A stretch of DNA of 64,000 nt from Candidatus Binatus sp. (GTDB taxonomy: Bacteria; Desulfobacterota; Binatia; Binatales; Binataceae): contig NZ_JAUSKL010000087.1 of assembly GCF_030646925.1 (NCBI RefSeq), positions 1 to 64,000 on the forward strand, given 5' to 3'. The translations under genes were made by a program, and so were the position numbers. Numbering within the stretch: position 1 is the first letter of the stretch; each line of letters starts with the position of its first letter. The notes under the pieces were generated by a model, which was not told where the DNA came from, did no database searches, and was given only the letters and a program-made list of their open reading frames with translations. This document shows positions 28,166 through 35,771 of this stretch, in pieces.

Positions 28166-29389
28166 ATGGCACAAACATCGAAGCACATGCTGGAGGGCTA
28201 CCGCGTACTCGATTTTACGCAGGTGCTGGCCGGACCGACGACGACGCGATACATGGCCGAGATGGGCGCCGAGGTAATCAAGGTCGAATTCGCGCCGAAC
28301 GGGGATATAGCGCGCGGCGTGCCATATATTCGCGACGGACGGAGCGCATACTACGTGCAGCAGAACCGGGGCAAGAAAGGTTTGTGCCTCGACCTTAAGA
28401 ATCCGGCGGCGGCGGCGATTATCCGGGAACTGATCCCGAAGGTTGATGTGCTGGTAGAGAACTACGCGCCCGGGGTGATCGGGCGGCTGGGATTCGGCTA
28501 CGAGGCGGTAAGGGCGCTCAATCCGAAGGTCATCATGTGCTCGATTTCGACGTTCGGGCAGGGCGGGCCGCTGGCGAACCGTCCCGGCTATGATTTTATC
28601 GGGTGCGCGTATTCAGGCGTGCTCAGCATGATCGGCGAACGGGACGGCGCACCGTCGCTGCCGGGGGTGGGACTGGGCGATATTACGACGGGGGTGCATG
28701 CGCTGTCTGCGATCACGGCGGCGCTGCTCCATCGCGAGCGCACGGGCGAGGGGCAGTACGTCGAGACGTCGCTGCTGGATTGTTACTTCAGCTACAACGA
28801 CATGCCGGTGCATGCGGCGAGTTTAAGCGGGGGCGCCATTTCGCCGCGGCGCAACGGCGCGCACCATTTCGCGATGGCGCCACTGGGCGTGTTCAACGGC
28901 AAGCGGCATCCGATTCTGATCATGGCGGCCACCGAACATCAATTCGTGTATCTCTGCCGCGCGATGGGGCGGCCGGAGATGCCGAGCGATCCGCGCTATT
29001 GCAACAACACTCAGCGGATGGCGAATGTCGAGGAGTTGAAGCGGCTGATCCAGGACTGGTTCGACGCGATGCCGAGCGATGATGAAGTGTACCGGCTGTT
29101 CAACGAGCATCGGGTGCCGTACGCGCAGGTGCTGTCGATTGAAGAGGCGATGGCGCATCCGCATCTGCGCGAGCGCGAGGTGGTGCGGACGGTGAACGAT
29201 CGATATTTAGGGGAGTTCGAGGTACCGGGATTTCCGCTGCGGTTTTCGAGCTACGAACGGCATCGGGAGATGGAAGCGCCGACCCTGGGGGAGCATAACG
29301 AGGCGGTGCTGCGCGAGTATTTGGGATATTCGCCTGAACGGATCGCGGCGCTGGAGCGCGAGGGCGTGTTGCATCGCGGCGAGCGATGA
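28166..29389 (+). CDS. Family III CoA-transferase (CaiB/BaiF)
   Basis: 407 residues from the ATG 12 bases after AAGGAGG; the frame runs further upstream but without family sequence. It has the typical start LEGYRVLDFTQVLAGPTTTR, MAEMGAEVIKVE, the CoA-binding QNRGKKGLCLDLKNP, DVLVENYAPGVIGRLGFGYE, and VETSLLDCYFSYND, where the Asp aligns with the catalytic Asp that forms the acyl-anhydride. It moves CoA between carboxylic acids, so it probably activates a carboxylate for degradation. The stop overlaps the next gene's ATG by 4 bases, so it is translationally coupled to an amidohydrolase. Confidence 0.92.
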   Translation: MAQTSKHMLEGYRVLDFTQVLAGPTTTRYMAEMGAEVIKVEFAPNGDIARGVPYIRDGRSAYYVQQNRGKKGLCLDLKNPAAAAIIRELIPKVDVLVENYAPGVIGRLGFGYEAVRALNPKVIMCSISTFGQGGPLANRPGYDFIGCAYSGVLSMIGERDGAPSLPGVGLGDITTGVHALSAITAALLHRERTGEGQYVETSLLDCYFSYNDMPVHAASLSGGAISPRRNGAHHFAMAPLGVFNGKRHPILIMAATEHQFVYLCRAMGRPEMPSDPRYCNNTQRMANVEELKRLIQDWFDAMPSDDEVYRLFNEHRVPYAQVLSIEEAMAHPHLREREVVRTVNDRYLGEFEVPGFPLRFSSYERHREMEAPTLGEHNEAVLREYLGYSPERIAALEREGVLHRGER

Positions 29390-30573
29390 CGAATCGAGGC
29401 AACGACATGGCGCGGATCGAAGAAACCTTTCACAAACTCAAGTATCCGGGCGCGGTTGACGCCGACGGCCATATCGTCGAGGACGTCGGCCTGTGGGACC
29501 GCCACCTCGAGGCAAAGTACAAAGCCAACGGGATCCGCCTCAAGACCGATAGCGGCGGCGTCGAGTATATCGAGCTCAACGGCAAGCCATCGAAAATCTT
29601 ACGCGGTCCGATGTTGGGCATGTTCGCCGCGATGGGCCAGATCGATCGCAAGCGCTCGATGACGCGCGTGCCCAAGTTTGGCGAGGACGTGCCGCTGGGC
29701 GCGATGGACGCTAGGGAGCGCCTCGCACGCCTCGACGCGGAAGGCCTCGACGCCGCCTTCATCTACCCGACGCTCAGCCTGATGTACGAGAGCGAGATGA
29801 CCGACCCGGAACTCATGCAGGCCTGCACCCGCGCTTACAACCGCTGGATCGTCGATTGGTGTTCCGACAGCGGCGGGCGGCTGCTGCCGGTGGCGCACCT
29901 CTCGTTGGGCGATCCGGTCGCCGCCGCCCAGGAACTCGAGCGTGCGGTCAAGGCCGGATGCAAGGGCGGATGGGTCGCGCAATTCACCATGACGCGCAAG
30001 CCCCACGCCCATCCGGACCACGACGTGGTGTTCGCCAAGGCTCAAGAACTCGGCGTGCCGCTCGGCCTGCATCCGTCGCTCGAACCACCGTGGGCGCTGC
30101 CCGGACGCTACGACCTTCAGCACATCCGCAATCAAGGTTTCTTCCTGAACGTAACGGCCGCCGACGCGATTCGCCAGGGCTTCACCAGCTTCTTCCAGTG
30201 CGGCACCTTCGACAAATTTCCCGAGCTTAAACTGGTGCTCCTCGAAGTCGGCTCCGGCTGGATCAGCTACTGGCTGGACCGGATGGACGCCGTTTACGAC
30301 AGCACGATCGGGCGCACGGTGCCGCTCAAGGAGAGGCCGAGTCACTACTTCAAACGCAATGTTTGGATTTCGGCCGATCCCGACGAACATTCGCTGCCGG
30401 CGATGGTGCAACTATGCGGCGAGGACAAGTTCTTCTGGGCCACGGACTTCCCGCATCCGGACCACACCGGCGATTACATCAAGGAACTCGAAGAGCTGGC
30501 CGGCAAGCTCCCAGCCGGCGCGCGGGCAAAGGTGCTCGGCGAGAATGTGATGCGCGTGTACCGCTGCAAGTAA
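29386..30573 (+). CDS. Amidohydrolase_2 family protein
   Basis: 395 residues, coupled to the CoA-transferase through ATGA. It has AVDADGHIVEDVGLW at the N-terminus (DxHxxE metal motif), LGLHPSLEPPW with the central His, LKLVLLEVGSGWISYW, and FFWATDFPHPDHTGD with the conserved Asp and His. This is the divergent branch of amidohydrolase_2 that often accompanies CoA-transferases and acyl-CoA dehydrogenases; it may hydrolyse or decarboxylate the activated or released acid. An in-frame ATG at 29407 is an alternative start. A P450 fragment with a good ribosome binding site follows on the same strand, so the ancestral operon probably continued into a cytochrome P450. Confidence 0.9.
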   Translation: MTNRGNDMARIEETFHKLKYPGAVDADGHIVEDVGLWDRHLEAKYKANGIRLKTDSGGVEYIELNGKPSKILRGPMLGMFAAMGQIDRKRSMTRVPKFGEDVPLGAMDARERLARLDAEGLDAAFIYPTLSLMYESEMTDPELMQACTRAYNRWIVDWCSDSGGRLLPVAHLSLGDPVAAAQELERAVKAGCKGGWVAQFTMTRKPHAHPDHDVVFAKAQELGVPLGLHPSLEPPWALPGRYDLQHIRNQGFFLNVTAADAIRQGFTSFFQCGTFDKFPELKLVLLEVGSGWISYWLDRMDAVYDSTIGRTVPLKERPSHYFKRNVWISADPDEHSLPAMVQLCGEDKFFWATDFPHPDHTGDYIKELEELAGKLPAGARAKVLGENVMRVYRCK

Positions 30574-30633
30574 TCGATGTTCATGTAGCGCAATCGCGTG
30601 CGGCGGCATCAGGAGCAGCTAACGGAGGATTCG

Positions 30634-30813
30634 ATGGATTTTCATGGCATCGACCAAAGCACCACGCGGTCTCCGCGCCTGATGCTGCAAGCGCTCCTCA
30701 AACGGACCAGGCAAATCGAGTTGAATGGCAAGGTCGAGCGGCTGCGGTCAAACTTTCTCGCCGGTATCAAGCACATGCCGGTGCGCTTCACGGAGTCGCG
30801 CGCGGCGGCCTGA
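30634..30813 (+). pseudogene. Cytochrome P450 copy A: start joined to its last 47 codons
   Basis: ACGGAGG sits 5 bases before an ATG, a strong initiation signal. About 14 novel residues (MDFHGIDQSTTRSP) are followed directly by RLMLQALLKRTRQIELNGKV and the rest of the P450 C-terminus, ending TESRAAA. The same C-terminus ends P450 copy B at 33759. Everything between the N-terminal peptide and the last 47 residues, including the I-helix, ExxR and heme-Cys motifs, is gone. It may still be translated to a 59-residue peptide but cannot bind heme. Confidence 0.8.
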
Positions 30814-30822
30814 GTAAGAGTC
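30675..30822 (+). repeat. 148-bp direct repeat, left copy
   Basis: Gap-free match to 33621-33768 with only 5 differences that I can count (about 97% identity). It covers the last 45 codons of the P450 gene, its stop and the next 9 bases. The two copies flank the AAA ATPase/DUF4276 module plus P450 copy B. Confidence 0.97.
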
Positions 30823-30940
30823 CGGTATCACCGCGTATTTGGCTGAGTTTCTCTCCGCCCGCCGGTTCACCCGGTGCCCATTCCGCTTTACGGCAGCGTT
30901 TTTGAGATGGCTCGAACCAGAAGAATCGAGATGACCGGCC

Positions 30941-31084
30941 TCAGCCATAAGCGAGCATCCGCATTTCGGCGATCAGCGCCGCTTTGTCATCGCCTCCCTG
31001 CTTCATGGTGTAGCCTAAGAACCTTGCCGTCTCGCGTTGCCGCCCGTTCCCAAATCGTTCGCGGAATTGGGTTCCAACAGCTAG
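30941..31084 (-). pseudogene. Possible 3' end of an unknown gene, cut by the module
   Basis: On the minus strand the last ~48 codons read VGTQFRERFGNGRQRETARF then LGYTMKQGGDDKAALIAEMR and MLAYG, ending in TGA. The charged, helical composition looks like a genuine protein C-terminus. Upstream it merges with antisense of the ATPase gene and is not credible. I do not recognise the family. It may be what is left of a neighbour of the module, or part of its ancestral cargo. Confidence 0.25.
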
Positions 31085-31111
31085 CATGGAGCAACAAATC
31101 GGTAGGCGGTC

Positions 31112-32263
31112 TTGGAAACCGGAATCAGATTCACTCATATCGCACTGAGTAATTGGCGGAACTTCTCGCGAGCAGACGTTGGTCTGCGCAAGAGAGTCTT
31201 TCTCGCGGGTCCGAACGCGTCGGGGAAATCCAACTTTCTCGACGTGTTTCGGTTCCTTCATGACCTAGTGGCCGTCGGAGGTGGCTTTCAGGAAGCAGTG
31301 CTCAAGAGGCGAGGAGTGTCCTCACTTCGCTGCTACGCTGCTCGCCGGTATCCCGACATCAGCATCCAAGCTGACATTGGAACGGACGAAAATCTTGAGA
31401 TTTGGAAGTACGAACTGGACTTCAGCCAAGACAACAATCGACGGCCTTTCATAAAGAGAGAGGCCGTCTACCGGGCCGGAACCAAGATCCTAGACCGGCC
31501 TAACGAAGAAGATACCCGAGACCCGGCCCGTCTTAGGCAAACCTATCTGGAACAGGTGAATGTGAACCGAGAGTTTCGGGACATTTCCGATTTTTTCTTA
31601 TCGGTTCGCTATCTGCACCTAGTGCCACAGTTGGTTCGCGACCCCGACCGCTCAGTCGGTCGCCACGGAGACCCTTATGGTGGAGATTTCCTCGAGCAGA
31701 TAGCAAGCACCTCTGATAAAACTAGGGTCGCCCGACTTCGACGCATACTTGATGCTATGCGCGTGGCGGTTCCTCAGCTTAAAACACTAGAATTGTGGCG
31801 CGATGTGCGCGGCACTCCCCATCTTCGCGGGAGATATCAGCACTGGCGTGCGCATGGCGCATGGCAAACCGAGGATCAGTTCTCTGACGGAACGCTGCGG
31901 CTAATGGGTCTCTTATGGGCGGTTATGGGTGGGCCGGGAGTTTTGCTGCTGGAAGAACCCGAACTATCACTCCATCCTGAAGTAGTTCAGCACATTCCTC
32001 AGATGCTTGTCCGAGTGCAGCGCCGCTCGGGGGCTCAGGTGATGATCAGCACGCATTCCGGTGATCTGCTCCGGGACGAGGGCATTGGACTCGACGAAGC
32101 GCTCCTGCTAATCCCAGGCGCCGAAGGGACTACGGTTAAACCAGCCGCCGAATTTCAGCAGATCAAAGCATTGCTTGAGGGCGGCTCAAACCTCGCTGAT
32201 GCCGTGCTCCCACAGACCCGGCCAGCCAACGCTCAGCAACTCATATTCAAAATGGGCGACTAG
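31112..32263 (+). CDS. AAA family (AAA_21/OLD-like) ATPase, first gene of a putative defence module
   Basis: 383 residues from a TTG with AGGCGG 5 bases upstream. ABC/SMC-like ATPase: N-terminal FTHIALSNWRNFSRADVGL (the ALxNFxxF strand of RecF/OLD ATPases), Walker A GPNASGKSN (residues 33-41), signature-like FSDGTLRLMGLLWA (about 257), Walker B VLLLEEPELSLHP (about 277-289) and switch His in ISTHSGDLL (about 312). It has no C-terminal TOPRIM domain, unlike a one-piece OLD nuclease; the next gene could supply it. It is less GC-rich than its surroundings and inserted in a P450 locus. The most likely role is the sensor/motor of a two-protein anti-phage system, by analogy with AAA/TOPRIM pairs such as PARIS. 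Confidence 0.88.
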   Translation: METGIRFTHIALSNWRNFSRADVGLRKRVFLAGPNASGKSNFLDVFRFLHDLVAVGGGFQEAVLKRRGVSSLRCYAARRYPDISIQADIGTDENLEIWKYELDFSQDNNRRPFIKREAVYRAGTKILDRPNEEDTRDPARLRQTYLEQVNVNREFRDISDFFLSVRYLHLVPQLVRDPDRSVGRHGDPYGGDFLEQIASTSDKTRVARLRRILDAMRVAVPQLKTLELWRDVRGTPHLRGRYQHWRAHGAWQTEDQFSDGTLRLMGLLWAVMGGPGVLLLEEPELSLHPEVVQHIPQMLVRVQRRSGAQVMISTHSGDLLRDEGIGLDEALLLIPGAEGTTVKPAAEFQQIKALLEGGSNLADAVLPQTRPANAQQLIFKMGD

Positions 32264-32266
32264 CGC

Positions 32267-32881
32267 GTGGCGAACGGTGAGATCGTCATTACGGCTGCCG
32301 TCGAAGGTTCTCTTGACCAGGCCGTCGTTCAGCGGGTGGTCGAAGACGCAGGCGGAGCGCTCGGACCGGTCCACGGTCGGAAAGGAAAACATTATCTAAG
32401 GGACAAGCTCAGCGGCTTCAACAACGCAGCGAGGTTTTCTCCCTGGATTGTTCTGGTCGACCTGGACGAGGATGCGGAATGTGCTCCGGAGTTACGGCAG
32501 GATTGGCTTCCGCAACCTGCCGACTACATGCTCTTTCGCGTTGCGGTCAGAGAAGTCGAGGCGTGGATTTTCGGTGACCCCGAACGTCTCTCTCGGTTCC
32601 TCCGAGTGCAGCGCGGCAGAATCCCGAGTAATCCTGAAGCTCTGATGGACGGGAAGCGCGCGATGGTGGACTTGGGGCGCCTGTCGAAAAGTCGTGACAT
32701 TCAGGAGGACATGGTTCCCAGTCCCGGGAGCGGAAGGGCCGTCGGCTCTGGATACACCTCTCGGCTGAGCGAGTTCGTCCTCGACCGAACCCATGGCTGG
32801 AGGCCGCAAGTTTCAGCCGACGCGTGCAACAGCCTGCAGCGCTTGCTCGCCCGCCTGAGTGCTCTCGCTGAAGGACGGTAA
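32267..32881 (+). CDS. DUF4276 family protein, TOPRIM-like partner of the AAA ATPase
   Basis: 204 residues from a GTG 3 bases after the ATPase stop. Pattern of DUF4276: first strand with the acidic residue (VITAAVEGSLDQ, Glu 13), second strand WIVLVDLDEDAEC with Asp 65, 67 and 69, and FRVAVREVEAWIFGD (Glu 96, Glu 98). This Glu...DxD arrangement matches the TOPRIM metal site of OLD nucleases and topoisomerases, suggesting a Mg2+-dependent nuclease. With the preceding gene it makes a split OLD-like ATPase/nuclease. Its TAA overlaps the ATG-like start of the P450 fragment (TAATG), showing how sharply the module joins P450 sequence. The nuclease role is inferred from the pattern, not demonstrated. 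Confidence 0.85.
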   Translation: MANGEIVITAAVEGSLDQAVVQRVVEDAGGALGPVHGRKGKHYLRDKLSGFNNAARFSPWIVLVDLDEDAECAPELRQDWLPQPADYMLFRVAVREVEAWIFGDPERLSRFLRVQRGRIPSNPEALMDGKRAMVDLGRLSKSRDIQEDMVPSPGSGRAVGSGYTSRLSEFVLDRTHGWRPQVSADACNSLQRLLARLSALAEGR

Positions 32882-33759
32882 TGGAACATCGCAAAAGGCT
32901 GATTGAAGTGGCGCTGGCGCGCGGCGAATGCGATTTTGTGATCGACGTCGCGGCGCGGATGCCGATGGCGTTCATCTGCGAGATCATGGGCATCCCGCGG
33001 ATTGACTGGCCGGACATGTTCAAGTGGGGCAACATGATCGCCGGCTACGACGACGACGAGTATCAAGTCGAATCGGGATCGCCGGTCGATACCCGTCAGC
33101 AAGGCACGGTTAACCTGGGCAGGTATTGCATCAAGGCGGCGCTCGAGCGGCGGGGCGGAGACGGGGAAGACCTGTTGAGCGTGCTGGGCAACGCACGAAT
33201 CAATGGCCGCCTGCTGACAGAAAGAGAACTCGCGCACAACGGCACGCTCTAGGTGGGAGCGGGGCTCGAAACCACGCGCAATGCTATCTCGGCCGGGCTG
33301 CTCGCGTTGATCGAGCATCCGGCGGAGTTGGACCTGCTGCTGAAAGACGAAACGCTGATGCCGAGCGCGGTCGAGGAGATTCTCCGATGGTCCAGCCCGG
33401 TCACCCATTTTGCACGGGTGGCAATGAAAGATACGGAGCTGGGTGGCAAGCAGATTCATCAGGGAGACCGCGTGGTGCTCTGGTTTCCCTCCGCCAATCG
33501 CGATGAAGAGGTCTTCGCAAATCCTTACACCTTCGATATTCGGCGGACTCCTAACGAGCATCTCGCTTTCAGCAAAGGCGAACATTTTTGCGCCGGCGCG
33601 CATCTGGCGCGGCTCGAATTGCGCCTGATGCTGCAAGCGCTTCTCAAATGGACCAGACAAATCGAGTTGAATGGCAAGGTCGAGCGGCTGCGGTCGAACT
33701 TTCTCGCCGGTATCAAGCATATGCCGGTGCGCTTCACGGAGTCGCGCGCGGCGGCCTGA
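32881..33759 (+). pseudogene. Cytochrome P450 copy B: 5'-truncated and with a nonsense codon
   Basis: P450 sequence begins abruptly at EHRKRLIEVALARGECDFV, about residue 130 of a normal ~410-residue bacterial P450; the N-terminal third was replaced by the AAA/DUF4276 module. It reads on through FICEIMGIPRIDWPDMFKW to ELAHNGTL, where TAG (33250-33252) replaces an expected codon (probably TTG Leu) just before the I-helix VGAGLETTRNAIS. Downstream all is normal: EEILRW (ExxR), the heme-ligand loop FSKGEHFCAGAHLA and the C-terminus. Two independent lesions make it non-functional, although the GTG right after the TAG could start a C-terminal fragment. Confidence 0.9.
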
Positions 33760-33768
33760 GTAAGAGTC
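33621..33768 (+). repeat. 148-bp direct repeat, right copy
   Basis: Partner of 30675-30822 and identical in length; it covers the end of P450 copy B and 9 bases beyond. It may come from an old tandem pair of P450 genes or from a duplication that accompanied insertion of the module. Confidence 0.97.
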
Positions 33769-33829
33769 GCGGGCAGGACTCGATGGCCTGAATCAAGACA
33801 AGGGCGCTGGACAAAACAGTCATTTATTG

Positions 33830-33943
33830 AGTATGGGATCGTCAAGGTGATCGAGCAGGATTTGGTCGGCGTGCCAGCGGATGTGAAGCGCTGAGATCGT
33901 GTTCGAAAATGCTGCGAAGATTTACGACATCGAGTTGAACTAG
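33830..33943 (+). pseudogene. Amidohydrolase_2 C-terminal remnant
   Basis: A frame reading VIEQDLVGVPADVKR shifts by one base at about 33892 and continues EIVFENAAKIYDIELN before TAG. The joined text is the standard last 35 residues of amidohydrolase_2 proteins (…GVPxxxxxKIxxENAxxLYxI). The rest of that gene is absent. It sits between the broken P450 and an intact amidohydrolase_3, extending the zone of decay. Confidence 0.6.
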
Positions 33944-33999
33944 CCAAGGACGTCGGACGGAAGTTCCGAAGGATCCCGTCGTCGAAGAGGAGTAGATCC

Positions 34000-35676
34000 A
34001 TGGCATATGACCTATTGATAAAGAACGGCACGGTCGTCGACGGCACTGGCGCACCGCGGATGCGCGCCGACATCGCCGTGGCTGGCGATCGCATCGCAGA
34101 AATCGGCAACATCAGGGAGGGCGCGAAGCGCGTGATCGACGCCTCCGACCTGATCGTGTCGCCTGGCTTCGTCGATCCGCATACGCATTACGACGCGCAG
34201 ATTTGCTGGGATCCCCTGATTAGCTGCACGTCGTGGCATGGGATCACGTCGGTCGTGATGGGCAACTGCGGCGTCGGCGTTGCGCCATGCAAGCCTGAGT
34301 CGCGCGAAATCGCGGCGTGGGACCTGACCAACGTCGAGGCAATCCCGTTCGAATCGCTGAAGAAGGGAATCACCTGGGACTGGGAAACCTTCCCCGAGTA
34401 CCTCGACGCCGCGGAGCGGCGCGGCTCCGCGATCAATCTCGGCTTCCTCGCCCCGCTTACGCCGTTTCGTCATTACGTGATGGGCATCGAGTCGATGGAT
34501 CGCGCCGCCACACCCGAGGAGACCCGGCAGATCGCGGCCCTGCTGAGTGAAGCGATGGCGGCCGGCGCGATGGGTTTTTCGACCACTACGCTGAAGCAGC
34601 ATATCGGCTACCAGGGCTCGCCGCTGGCCTGCCGGCTGGCCAGCAAGGACGAGCTGAAGGCATACGCCAACGTACTGAAGCAGCATCGCAAGGGCGCTAT
34701 CGAGGTCGCGCTGACGAAGAAGATCGCAGTGGTGCAGGAGGATGAGTACGAATTGCTCGACATGCTGCTCACCGAGAGTGAACGGCCAGTGACGTGGCTC
34801 GCGATGGCGTCGTCGCCGCGGCGCCCCGAGCGCGCGCTCGAGACGTTGACGCGCCTCGAACCACTGATAAGCCGGGGCGGTATCCCGCAGGTGCTGTGCA
34901 AGCCGTTCGTCGCTCAGCTCGATCTGCGGAGTCCATTCACCTTCGCCGATAACGATTCGTGGAGCCAGGTGTTCAACCAGCCGGTCGAGGTGCAGAAGAA
35001 GATCTACGCCGACCCGAACTTCCGCGATAACTTCCGCGCGAGCCTCAGCCAGCCGCATCTCTTCCCCGGCAAATGGAATCGCGTGGAGATACTCGAGGCG
35101 ATCAACCCGGCTCTCAAGCAGTATGAGGGCAAGACGGTAGCCGAGGTCGCAGAGATGCGCGGCGCCGACGGGCTGGATACGTTCCTCGACCTCACGCTGG
35201 AGGACGACCTTCAGCTCCAGTACACGATGCAGCAGTACCATGAGGGGGGAATCCAGCAGTTGATCTCGGACCCGCGCACCATGATTGGGCTGAGCGACGG
35301 CGGCGCGCACGTCGATATGCTATGCGACGCGGGCTACGCGACTTATCTGCTCGGCAACTGGGTCCGCAAGAATCAAGCGATGACGCTCGAATTTGCGATC
35401 AAGCGAATCACGTCGGAGCCGGCGAACTTTTTCGGCATCCGGGAGCGCGGGCAGCTCAAGAAGGGTTGGAAGGCCGACATCACGGTCTTCGACTACAACA
35501 CCGTGAATTCGGCGCGGCGGGCGACGATGCAGCATGACCTGCCGGGCGGAGGACGCCGCTTGGTGATGCCGGCCGAGGGAATCGAGTACACGGTCGTGAA
35601 CGGCCGCGTCTCGTACGTGCACGGACGTCAGAGCGGCGAGCTTGCCGGCCAGGTAATCCGGTCGGTCGCGGCATAG
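34000..35676 (+). CDS. Amidohydrolase_3 / D-aminoacylase-like hydrolase
   Basis: 558 residues; GAGGAG is 8 bases before the ATG. N-terminal MAYDLLIKNGTVVDGTGAPR, metal pair DPHTHYDAQ, conserved Cys in MGNCGVGVAP, catalytic Asp in GLSDGGAHVDM, C-terminal small beta domain ending IEYTVVNGRVSYVHGRQSGE. This is the N-acyl-D-amino-acid deacylase superfamily. However, where D-aminoacylases have their two beta-site His residues, this protein reads EVALTKKIAVV and LAMASSPRRPER, so that site looks incomplete and the reaction may differ. The frameshifted gene at 416 is a paralogue with the same feature. It is upstream of a 2-hydroxyacid dehydrogenase on the same strand. Confidence 0.9.
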   Translation: MAYDLLIKNGTVVDGTGAPRMRADIAVAGDRIAEIGNIREGAKRVIDASDLIVSPGFVDPHTHYDAQICWDPLISCTSWHGITSVVMGNCGVGVAPCKPESREIAAWDLTNVEAIPFESLKKGITWDWETFPEYLDAAERRGSAINLGFLAPLTPFRHYVMGIESMDRAATPEETRQIAALLSEAMAAGAMGFSTTTLKQHIGYQGSPLACRLASKDELKAYANVLKQHRKGAIEVALTKKIAVVQEDEYELLDMLLTESERPVTWLAMASSPRRPERALETLTRLEPLISRGGIPQVLCKPFVAQLDLRSPFTFADNDSWSQVFNQPVEVQKKIYADPNFRDNFRASLSQPHLFPGKWNRVEILEAINPALKQYEGKTVAEVAEMRGADGLDTFLDLTLEDDLQLQYTMQQYHEGGIQQLISDPRTMIGLSDGGAHVDMLCDAGYATYLLGNWVRKNQAMTLEFAIKRITSEPANFFGIRERGQLKKGWKADITVFDYNTVNSARRATMQHDLPGGGRRLVMPAEGIEYTVVNGRVSYVHGRQSGELAGQVIRSVAA

Positions 35677-35771
35677 CGCCCAGTTACTTTCCAAATCGGT
35701 TGCAAACCGCGAGGGTCGAAGACTTAGGCTTCGGCCCTCGCGATGGATCGACTCAGCGCACTGATTGCTCG

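Noticed and set aside
33890-33900. In-frame TGA in the amidohydrolase remnant as another selenocysteine
   Set aside because: Downstream family sequence is in a different frame, so a frameshift explains it; the gene is a small fragment.
34012-35310. 432-codon open frame on the minus strand
   Set aside because: Antisense to the intact amidohydrolase_3 gene; Arg/Ala/His-rich text without domains, a typical shadow of high-GC coding DNA. The same applies to the long minus-strand frame at 855-2105 and the minus-strand frame at 51366-52931 opposite ilvD.
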